DNA of 10,122 nucleotides from positions 1 through 10,122 of the forward strand of contig JBBDWJ010000383.1 of NCBI GenBank assembly GCA_040902925.1, given 5' to 3'. A model generated the notes under the pieces. That model saw only the letters and a list, made by a program, of their open reading frames with translations, was not told the DNA's origin and ran no database searches. This DNA is from JBBDWJ01 sp040902925 (GTDB taxonomy: Bacteria; Acidobacteriota; Terriglobia; Bryobacterales; UBA6623). This document shows, piece after piece, positions 1 through 5,720 of this stretch (the first letter of the stretch is position 1; each line of letters begins with the position of its first letter). Both the position numbers and the translations under genes were made by a program.

Positions 1-1
1 G

Positions 2-202
2 AAAAAACATAGCAGGCTGAAAACCGGCGCCGGCAGCTATCTCGCTTCGCATGATCCACGGATGGTGCTTGGTCTCGGCCAAGCCGACACCGTTGAATCC
101 ATCGAGATTCAATGGCCGAAGCCGAGCAGGCGCGTCGAAAAACTGACGGATGTCGCGGCGGACCGCTACATCACCGTCATCGAGGGCAAGGGAATTCTGT
201 AA
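2..202 (+). CDS. ASPIC/UnbV-domain (CRTAC1-like) protein, C-terminal end only
   Basis: This is the last 66 codons of a gene that begins before the window. The visible peptide contains GSYLASHDPRMVLGLGQ followed by VESIEIQWP and ends in TAA. That pattern (a G-x-Y-x-S-x-x-x-R-x-x-x-G-L-G core, then a hydrophobic strand ending in W-P) is typical of the ASPIC/UnbV domain, which closes CRTAC1-like proteins built on FG-GAP/integrin-type beta-propeller repeats. Those proteins are usually exported and thought to bind ligands or partners at the cell surface; no enzymatic role is established. Only the C-terminal domain is seen, so propeller repeats and a signal peptide are assumed. The stop lies 51 bp before the start of a multihaem cytochrome on the same strand. 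As I recall, ASPIC/UnbV genes often neighbour multihaem or TPR proteins in acidobacteria and planctomycetes, which suggests co-transcription. Confidence 0.8.
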   Translation, partial: KKHSRLKTGAGSYLASHDPRMVLGLGQADTVESIEIQWPKPSRRVEKLTDVAADRYITVIEGKGIL

Positions 203-253
203 GCAGGCCGGTACGCTTACCTAACAGCCCGGCGGATCGAAAACAGAGGCCTC

Positions 254-1402
254 GTGGCTCAAACGCTACGCATCTTGACGGCTGCCGCTTTCGCCGCGCC
301 CCTGCTGCTTCTCGCGCAGTCGATCCAGACCAACTCGCTGCTTCCTGATTGGCTGCCGACGGAGCTCCCCGCCGGCGCTTCGTACGCCGGCTCGCGGCAA
401 TGTGTTCGGTGCCATTCCGAGCAGGCCGCCGCGCTGGCGACGCCCATGGGCGACGCGTTGCAGACGGCCAGCCAGTCGGAGTTCTTGCGCGGCCGCGAGA
501 AGCTGACGTTCGCAAACGGCCCTTACCGCTACGAAATCACGCGGACGCCGGAAGGAAGCCTCTACACCGTCACAAACAGCGCCGACGGTGGCGAAACGAT
601 CTCAACGCCCATCCTTTGGTCGTTGGGACACGGCAAAGCCGGGCAGACTTACGTTCTCGAGCACGACGGGCATCTTTACGAAAGCCGCGTCAGCTATTAC
701 GTCCGCATCGACGGCCTCGAACAAACACTCGGCGCGCCGCCGGGGGATATCCCGCGGAACCTCGACGAAGCACTAGGCCGCCGCATGACGCCCGACGACA
801 TTCGCGGCTGTTTCGGCTGCCACTCGACCGGGGCGGTTCGCGCGGGCCAGATGGAAATCACGGGCCTGACGCCCGGCCTGCAATGCGAGGGCTGCCACGG
901 GCCAGGAACAAGCCACATCGAAGCGGTGGCGAAAGGCCGGTTCGACGATCTGCAAATTCATGCGCTCAAAGATATGACCGCCGAGTCGCAGTCTGACTTT
1001 TGCGGGTCGTGCCACCGCACCTGGTCGCAGGTCATGCTGATGGATCTGCAGGGTCCGGCGAACGTGCGCTTTCAACCTTACCGGATCGCCAATAGCCGCT
1101 GCTATGACGCGGACGATCCGCGGATCCGCTGCACGGCATGCCACGATCCACATCAAGCGGTCGTAACCGATGCGAAGAGTTACGATGCGAAGTGCCTCAC
1201 GTGCCATGCCTCCGCCGATGGAAGCACGGAACACGTTACGACCGCCGAGGTTAGCGCCGCGAAGGACGCCCCGGCCTGCCCCGTCGCAAAGGAACGGTGC
1301 TCAAGCTGCCACATGCCCCGCGTGGAAATTCCCGGAGCGTATTTCGAATTCGCCGACCATCAGATCCGAGTACACCGCCCGGACCAGCCGTACCCGAACT
1401 AA
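254..1402 (+). CDS. Secreted seven-haem cytochrome c (cytochrome c554-like)
   Basis: The 382-residue product starts with a hydrophobic signal peptide (about residues 5-22, ending near LLAQS) and carries seven CXXCH haem c sites: CVRCH at 50, CFGCH at 186, CEGCH at 211, CGSCH at 250, CTACH at 293, CLTCH at 314 and CSSCH at 349. The cluster from 186 to 353 resembles the cytochrome c554/multihaem family. A haem-free stretch of about 130 residues after the first site is rich in beta-type sequence. Haem attachment requires export, so it should be periplasmic or surface-exposed and carry electrons; the partner is unknown. I chose the GTG at 254 because AGAGG (245-249) lies just upstream and the signal peptide begins there. 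It lies 51 bp after the ASPIC/UnbV gene, probably in one operon. A reductase such as a nitrite or hydroxylamine enzyme cannot be excluded, but no catalytic signature is visible. Confidence 0.88.
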   Translation: MAQTLRILTAAAFAAPLLLLAQSIQTNSLLPDWLPTELPAGASYAGSRQCVRCHSEQAAALATPMGDALQTASQSEFLRGREKLTFANGPYRYEITRTPEGSLYTVTNSADGGETISTPILWSLGHGKAGQTYVLEHDGHLYESRVSYYVRIDGLEQTLGAPPGDIPRNLDEALGRRMTPDDIRGCFGCHSTGAVRAGQMEITGLTPGLQCEGCHGPGTSHIEAVAKGRFDDLQIHALKDMTAESQSDFCGSCHRTWSQVMLMDLQGPANVRFQPYRIANSRCYDADDPRIRCTACHDPHQAVVTDAKSYDAKCLTCHASADGSTEHVTTAEVSAAKDAPACPVAKERCSSCHMPRVEIPGAYFEFADHQIRVHRPDQPYPN

Positions 1403-1408
1403 CCAGGC

Positions 1409-1948
1409 TCAGTCGCCGCTGTTGCGTCCACCATACACGACCACTTTGGAATCGGTAATGGCGCTGAGACGCTCGTCGCGGTCGCCGGCCGTGTAGTAGA
1501 CGCGGGCGCTGACGCCGATCTCCGGCCACATCGACGACACAATCGCGCGGCCTTCATCAAACGTCAGTTCTGGGTTTGGGACGGCGTTCGTCACCGTCAA
1601 CTCGCCCGGCAGGTGGCGGGATGCAAAGTCGACCGTAAACTGCGGCGGGACCGCGAATGCCGCCATCCCGACTGGCGACGAATCGTCGGTAAAACCCTTG
1701 AAAAACGTGACAAACACGCGATTGATCAAATTGCTCTGGTTGGTCACCGTGACAACCGTTGCGGAACGCATCGCCGCGTTGGCGGTCTGCGAGTTCATAT
1801 ACGTGACCAGGTAGCGCGGCACGCTTGGGATGCCTGGAATGTGCGGGAGCTGTTCCAGTTCCTGCAGTTCCACCGCGCGTTTCAAGCGGGCCAGCGCGCG
1901 CTCCTCGGTCGGAACGTGGGGACCCTTGCGAAGCAGTTCACCATTCAT
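1409..1948 (-). CDS. Conserved-looking small protein of unknown function, 179 aa
   Basis: I do not recognise a named family. The ATG at 1948 is preceded by a good ribosome binding site (AAGGAG, 7-8 bases upstream), so the 15 in-frame codons further upstream are probably not translated. Residues 1-35 are charged and likely helical (EERALARLKRAVELQELEQ). A proline-rich linker follows (LPHIPGIPSVPRY), then about 135 residues with alternating hydrophobic residues that suggest a beta-sandwich (SATVVTVTNQSNL, NRVFVTFFKGF, VSARVYYTAG, SKVVVYGG). There is no cysteine, signal peptide or membrane segment, so the product is probably cytoplasmic unless exported by another route. It converges on the seven-haem cytochrome with 6 bp between stop codons. 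A 15-bp palindrome and a weak promoter lie upstream. The strong ribosome binding site, clean upstream structure and protein-like composition support a real gene. Confidence 0.7.
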   Translation of the reverse strand: MNGELLRKGPHVPTEERALARLKRAVELQELEQLPHIPGIPSVPRYLVTYMNSQTANAAMRSATVVTVTNQSNLINRVFVTFFKGFTDDSSPVGMAAFAVPPQFTVDFASRHLPGELTVTNAVPNPELTFDEGRAIVSSMWPEIGVSARVYYTAGDRDERLSAITDSKVVVYGGRNSGD

Positions 1949-1970
1949 GATGTTTCTCCTTTTTGCGTGA

Positions 1971-1998
1971 TCGATAGAGCTTGCTGTTCCCAATTCAA
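1971..1998 (-). promoter_or_regulatory. Candidate promoter of the unknown-function gene at 1409-1948
   Basis: Reading the minus strand, TTGAAT (1998-1993) matches a -35 box well. It is followed after 16 bp by TATCGA (1976-1971), a weak -10 box. Transcription would start near 1964, giving a leader of about 16 bases that still contains the AAGGAG ribosome binding site. The -35 box sits inside a perfect palindrome (1989-2003), so a regulator bound there would block the promoter. The -10 match is poor (3 of 6), hence the low confidence. Confidence 0.3.
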
Positions 1999-2003
1999 TT
2001 GGG
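1989..2003. repeat. Perfect 15-bp palindrome, operator-like
   Basis: CCCAATTCAATTGGG is a perfect inverted repeat with 7-bp arms around a single central base. It lies 41 bp upstream of the start codon at 1948 and overlaps the candidate -35 box. A one-base centre makes a full RNA hairpin impossible, so a binding site for a dimeric regulator is more likely than a terminator. No regulator gene is adjacent. Confidence 0.5.
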
Positions 2004-2061
2004 GCGAGTCGCGCCGTCTGCGGGTACGGAGCGGAGGACGTGCCCAGTAGCTGTTCCTCAA

Positions 2062-2081
2062 CGATTCCTGTTCAGGAATCG
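2062..2081. repeat. Perfect 20-bp palindrome
   Basis: CGATTCCTGTTCAGGAATCG has 9-bp arms around TT. It could be an operator for a dimeric repressor or, with a tetraloop formed by opening the central pair, a short hairpin. It lies 114 bp upstream of the unknown-function gene and 299 bp upstream of the ligase, so which gene it serves is unclear. It does not match any regulator site I can name. Confidence 0.5.
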
Positions 2082-2293
2082 CGGCATCGCCTTCGAGTCA
2101 CGTCCTCGTGAACAAGAAGGCGGAGGACCGAGCAGCATGTGAGGCTCACTTGCCGTCGTGGCGGAACGACCGTAACACGTGCGCGGCTCCTAACTGCAAT
2201 ACAAAAACACCTGTATGTCTCCTAGGATTTTGTTCACCCGAAATTGCCGCTCGTCTCTCCCAGGATGTCCGGGTGAATTCCCGGTGGATGCCG

Positions 2294-2318
2294 CGACCGG
2301 TCAGTCTTCCCGGTTTTT
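2294..2318 (+). terminator. Terminator-like hairpin with T run
   Basis: ACCGG (2296-2300) pairs with CCGGT (2310-2314) around a 9-base loop, and the run TTTTT (2314-2318) begins at the end of the stem. This is the form of a short Rho-independent terminator on the plus strand. No coding gene lies upstream on this strand, so it would end either a small RNA or a leader of the ligase gene. The 5-bp stem is short, so it may be chance. Confidence 0.3.
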
Positions 2319-2367
2319 GGGGCGCTGCAAGACCCCTTCCAAAGGCCAATAACGCTCGCCGCCGCGG

Positions 2368-2373
2368 TATAAG
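2368..2373 (+). promoter_or_regulatory. Candidate -10 box giving a leaderless ligase mRNA
   Basis: TATAAG matches TATAAT at five of six positions and ends 7 bases before the GTG start at 2381. Transcription would then begin at or next to the start codon. This fits the absence of a clear ribosome binding site. No good -35 box is visible at the expected distance. Confidence 0.35.
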
Positions 2374-2380
2374 ATGAAAC

Positions 2381-3466
2381 GTGCAACTTCCTGTAAACCC
2401 CACCATCGCGCCGATGCTCGCCAAGCGGGTTGGCGAATTGCCGATCGGCGGAAAATGGATTTTTGAGCCCAAGTGGGACGGGTTTCGCACGCTGGTCTTC
2501 CGCGACGGGGATGAGTTCTTAATTCAAAGCCGCGACGAAAAATCGCTGAACCGCTACTTCCCCGAGCTGATCGAGCCGCTCAAGGCGACGCTGCCCACCC
2601 GCTGCGTGCTCGACGGCGAAATCGTCATCGCCCAGAACGGCGGCCTCGACTTCGATGCACTGCAGCTCCGCATTCACCCGGCGGCGTCGCGCGTGAAGCT
2701 TCTGTCGCAGCAAGTTCCGGCATCGGTCGTGTTCTTCGACCTGCTTTGCGAGGGCGAGCGCGACCTGCGCGGCGTCCCGTTCAAGCAACGCCGCGAAGCG
2801 CTCCAATCGCTGCTGGCAACCGCCGCGCCGCCGATCCACGTTACGCCGGCAACTTCGGAAACCGCTGTCGCGTTGGACTGGTTTCGCCGTTTCGAGGGCG
2901 CGGGCCTGGATGGGGTGATGGCGAAACCGGTTGCAGGCGCCTACGAGCCCAACAAGCGCGTCATGCTCAAGGTCAAGCACGAGCGCGATTGCGATTGCGT
3001 CGTCGCCGGATTCCGATGGCACAAGAAGGGGCCTGGCACGTCGATCGGCTCGCTGCTGCTCGGGCTTTTCAATGACTCCGGCGCGCTACAACACGTCGGC
3101 GTCTGCGCCAGTTTCAGCGATCCGAAGCGCCGCGAACTCGTAAAACACCTGGCGCCCTACCGGGACAATGCGCTCGCGGATCACCCTTGGAAGGAGTGGG
3201 CTGACCCGGCCTCCAGCGGCGAATCCGGGCAGCGCATGCCGGGCGGCATAAGCCGTTGGAGTCAGGGCAAGGATCTGTCGTGGGAACCGCTGCGGCCCGA
3301 GCTGGTCGTCGAAGTCGCTTACGATCACATGCAAGGCGACCGCTTCCGTCACACGGCGCAATTTCGAAGGTGGCGCACGGATAAGAAACCGGGCGAGTGC
3401 AACTATGCGCAGCTTGAGGTTGTCCCGCCACAAGAACTGCTGGAGATTTTTCGGACCGGCCGCTGA
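2381..3466 (+). CDS. ATP-dependent DNA ligase, LigC/LigD ligase-domain type
   Basis: This 361-residue enzyme should seal DNA nicks using ATP. Nucleotidyltransferase motifs appear in order: the adenylated lysine K31 in EPKWDGFR (motif I), SRDEKSLNRYFPEL (50-63), LDGEIVI (77-83), VVFFDLL (116-122, motif III), LDGVMAKP (176-183, motif IV) and VMLKVK (194-199, motif V). A C-terminal OB-fold follows, with a motif VI-like FRHTAQFRRWRTDK (322-335). The length fits stand-alone LigC and the ligase module of LigD. There is no polymerase or phosphoesterase domain attached. The GTG at 2381 is chosen because LPVNPTIAPMLA is the usual N-terminus of this family; no good ribosome binding site precedes it. 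The gene converges with a LigD-type polymerase 52 bp away, so the pair probably serves end joining together with Ku encoded elsewhere. The family call is firm; the exact subfamily is inferred. Confidence 0.92.
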   Translation: MQLPVNPTIAPMLAKRVGELPIGGKWIFEPKWDGFRTLVFRDGDEFLIQSRDEKSLNRYFPELIEPLKATLPTRCVLDGEIVIAQNGGLDFDALQLRIHPAASRVKLLSQQVPASVVFFDLLCEGERDLRGVPFKQRREALQSLLATAAPPIHVTPATSETAVALDWFRRFEGAGLDGVMAKPVAGAYEPNKRVMLKVKHERDCDCVVAGFRWHKKGPGTSIGSLLLGLFNDSGALQHVGVCASFSDPKRRELVKHLAPYRDNALADHPWKEWADPASSGESGQRMPGGISRWSQGKDLSWEPLRPELVVEVAYDHMQGDRFRHTAQFRRWRTDKKPGECNYAQLEVVPPQELLEIFRTGR

Positions 3467-3518
3467 GCGCCGCTACTACCGTCGCTTTTGCGGCGAATCA
3501 GAGGCACGAGCGCTCGCC

Positions 3519-4814
3519 TCATTTCGCAGCGCGCTGGCGGCGCCATTCTCTGGTCGGATCATCATCGGGGTCAGGCGTTTCCTGCGACGGCCGCAGCTCT
3601 TCGGGCACGTGCCGTAAGTTCACACGGATGCGCGTCCAGGTCGATGACCGGCCTCGCATCGAGTCGACCAGCACGTCATCCACGGCCAGGAATTCGACCA
3701 CCGCGGCATGTTTGGCTTTCCATTTCTCGAGTCCCGCCAGCGCGGCTTCTTTGTTGGGAGAGTTCGCGACCACCAGCAGCGGCATTTTCGTGCGCGGCTT
3801 CTTTGGGGCGGATTTGGCGCGCGAAGGGGCAACGCGCGGGCCCTCGCCCTCCATTTTGCGGAAGTGCGGCGGCCATGGCGCATCGCCCAATCCCGCGGCC
3901 TCGTCTTGCGCTGCAAGATCGAGCAGCTTTTCGAGCGAGCCCGGCGCGGCATCGATGCCCGCATGCGGGTCGCCCACGTCCGCGAAACGTTTCGGAATCG
4001 TCACGGTAAAATCGGCCGGGTCGCAATCGGGGACTTCACTCCATTCCAGCGGCGTGGAAACCCGCGCGTCGGGAAGCGGGCGCACCGAATACGCCGAGCA
4101 CGTCGTGCGATCCTTGGCGTTCTGGTTGTAGTCGAGGAACACGCCGTGACGCTCTTCCTTCCACCACTTCGAGCTGGCCAGAGCAGGCACTCTCCGCTCC
4201 ACCGCTCGCGACAGAGCCAGCGCCGCCGCGCGGCGCACTTCGCTAAAAGTCCAGCGCGGCTCGATGCGAACATTCACGTGGATGCCGCGCGAGCCGCTGG
4301 TCTTGGGCCAGCCGCGCAGCCCCACTTCCTCGAGGAAGGACTTCACCTCCATCGCGACAGTGCGCACGTCGGGCCAAGCGACGCCCGGGCCCGGGTCGAG
4401 ATCGACGCGCAACTCGTTGGGATGGTCGAGATCGCCCGTGCGGACCGGGTGGGGATGGAGCTCGAGGCACCCCAGGTTCACGATCCAGGCAAGCCCCGCG
4501 GCATCATCCACGACAACCTCTTCCGCGGTACGCCCTGACGGAAATGAAAGCGTGACGGTTCGCAGCCAGGAGGGCCGCGGCGTAGGCGCGCGCTTCTGAT
4601 AAAACGCCTCGCCTTCGGCGCCGTGCACGAAGCGCTTGAGCACGATGGGCCGGTCCTGAATGCCAGTCAGAGCGCCCGGCGCGACCGACAAGTAGTAGCG
4701 GACGAGATCGAGCTTGGAGAGCTTCGCCTCCTTGGAGAAATAGAGCTTATCCGGGTGCGTGACGCGAACCTCGCGCCCCTCGATCGACAGCACTTCGCTC
4801 GCTTCTTCCTTCAC
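3519..4814 (-). CDS. Stand-alone LigD-type primase-polymerase (PolDom) with C-terminal extension
   Basis: The 431-residue product matches the archaeo-eukaryotic primase-like polymerase domain of LigD, which fills gaps and adds nucleotides during non-homologous end joining. Visible marks are THPDKLYF (19-26), LKRFVHGAEGEAFYQKRAP (59-77), the catalytic pair in RVDLDPG (D138, D140), TSGSRGIHV (172-180, with H179) and the third acid in FLDYNQNAKDRT (D228). The polymerase domain ends near residue 300. Residues 320-431 form an extension: a basic linker (SRAKSAPKKPRTK), a segment around LEKWKAKHAAVVEFLAVDDV, and an acidic tail (ETPDPDDDPTREW). Ligase and phosphoesterase domains are absent, but a matching ligase gene converges on it. 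The GTG at 4814 is the furthest upstream start after an in-frame stop; no ribosome binding site is seen. GTG at codon 8 is an alternative. Confidence 0.92.
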   Translation of the reverse strand: MKEEASEVLSIEGREVRVTHPDKLYFSKEAKLSKLDLVRYYLSVAPGALTGIQDRPIVLKRFVHGAEGEAFYQKRAPTPRPSWLRTVTLSFPSGRTAEEVVVDDAAGLAWIVNLGCLELHPHPVRTGDLDHPNELRVDLDPGPGVAWPDVRTVAMEVKSFLEEVGLRGWPKTSGSRGIHVNVRIEPRWTFSEVRRAAALALSRAVERRVPALASSKWWKEERHGVFLDYNQNAKDRTTCSAYSVRPLPDARVSTPLEWSEVPDCDPADFTVTIPKRFADVGDPHAGIDAAPGSLEKLLDLAAQDEAAGLGDAPWPPHFRKMEGEGPRVAPSRAKSAPKKPRTKMPLLVVANSPNKEAALAGLEKWKAKHAAVVEFLAVDDVLVDSMRGRSSTWTRIRVNLRHVPEELRPSQETPDPDDDPTREWRRQRAAK

Positions 4815-5064
4815 AAATCCAGGCTACACCGGTTGGGATTCGAAAATCAGGCCGCCCCTGTGCGGGTTCAGACCCGGCGGAGAGCGCCAGCATTCGCCGG
4901 ACCGGTTCAAGCTCGATCCGGAGGACGCCAACGGCAAAAAGGTACGGCCAAGTCCGCTCGCGCATGCGGCTCGAACGCCGGCTGCCCTACACTGAAAGAC
5001 AGCGCCCCCGGCCGGGTTAGGCCGTTCCAAACCGCGCGAATGCCACAAAGCAGTTGGGATCAGC

Positions 5065-5598
5065 TTGAGAGTGCATCGGACCTTCGTTTTATTCGCATTT
5101 CTACTGTGCGGCCTGCCCTCCCTGGCTCAGGAGGAGCCGACCGCCTACCAAGGGAAGGAGGAGAAGCTACCGCAGCAAGTCGCGCCGCAGCCAGTGCCTT
5201 TCAACCACGAAAAGCACGTCAGCGGCGGCATCACCTGCCTGGATTGCCATGCAGGCGCCGACAAGAAGGAACGCGCCGGCCTGCCGCAAGCGGAGCAATG
5301 CATGCTCTGCCATCAAACGATCAGCGCCGACACTCCACCGATCGTGAAGCTGAAGGCAATACAAGAGGCCGGGGAGAAGATCAATTGGGTGCGGGTCTAC
5401 GACGTGCCTGATTTCGTTTTCTTCAGCCATGCCAACCATGTGAAAGGCGGCGTGGAGTGCGCTACCTGTCACGGCCCCGTCGAACAACGCGAAGTGCTCG
5501 CGAAAGAAATTTCGACCAGCATGATTAGCTGCATGAACTGTCACGCCGCCCGCGAGGTTCCCAACCACTGCCATTTCTGCCACTCTCTGGGACAGTAG
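5065..5598 (+). CDS. Five-haem cytochrome c, ActA-like / cytochrome c3 family
   Basis: The 177-residue product has a signal peptide (about residues 5-21, ending SLAQ) and five CXXCH sites at 58 (CLDCH), 79 (CMLCH), 132 (CATCH), 156 (CMNCH) and 169 (CHFCH). Extra histidines placed for bis-His ligation precede the sites, as in FNHEKH (46-51) and FFSHANHV (119-126). The order of motifs, including INWVRVYDVPDFVFFSHANHV before the third haem, closely resembles ActA, the pentahaem subunit of alternative complex III. No ActB-F gene is nearby, so it may serve another quinol-oxidising or reductase complex. It should be periplasmic, possibly membrane-associated. The start may be TTG at 5065 or GTG at 5071; the second also leaves a full signal peptide. 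The 250 bp upstream (4815-5064) show no other gene. Confidence 0.88.
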   Translation: MRVHRTFVLFAFLLCGLPSLAQEEPTAYQGKEEKLPQQVAPQPVPFNHEKHVSGGITCLDCHAGADKKERAGLPQAEQCMLCHQTISADTPPIVKLKAIQEAGEKINWVRVYDVPDFVFFSHANHVKGGVECATCHGPVEQREVLAKEISTSMISCMNCHAAREVPNHCHFCHSLGQ

Positions 5599-5720
5599 CA
5601 AGCAACCGGGTTCTTGGGTGAGGCAGGTTGCCGATGTGCTCCGCTGGGACACTCGACAGACTGCGTCCTATTCTCAAGCCTGGTTTCGAGGACCAGACTC
5701 GGGCCGGAACGCGGCACGCC

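Larger units (their letters stand above)
1949..2380. other. 432-bp gene-free region with palindromes and a terminator-like hairpin
   Basis: No reading frame here looks like a real protein; the open frames have arbitrary composition and no ribosome binding site. The region separates the divergent unknown-function gene and DNA ligase gene. It contains a 15-bp palindrome (1989-2003), a 20-bp palindrome (2062-2081), an 8-bp inverted repeat (2233-2240 with 2270-2277) and a small hairpin followed by a T run (2294-2318). It ends in TATAAG (2368-2373) directly before the ligase start. This is more structure than expected for a plain spacer, and a small non-coding RNA in the second half is possible. 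Confidence 0.5.

Noticed and set aside
2108..2377. Plus-strand open frame of 89 codons before the ligase
   Set aside because: It has no good ribosome binding site, an arbitrary composition, and runs through the hairpins and the -10-like box.
3467..3495. CGCCGC/GCGGCG hairpin between the convergent ligase and polymerase genes
   Set aside because: The 6-bp stem has a 16-base loop and no T run; such pairings are common in GC-rich DNA.
3708..4538. Plus-strand open frame of 276 codons
   Set aside because: It is antisense to the LigD-type polymerase, rich in arginine and alanine and without recognisable motifs.
4623..5411. Plus-strand open frame of 262 codons spanning the polymerase start and the pentahaem cytochrome
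   Set aside because: It overlaps two well-supported genes in other frames and shows no protein-like pattern in the 250-bp gap between them.
5602..5631. GCAACC/GGTTGC inverted repeat after the pentahaem cytochrome
   Set aside because: The loop is 18 bases and there is no T run, so it is not a convincing terminator.
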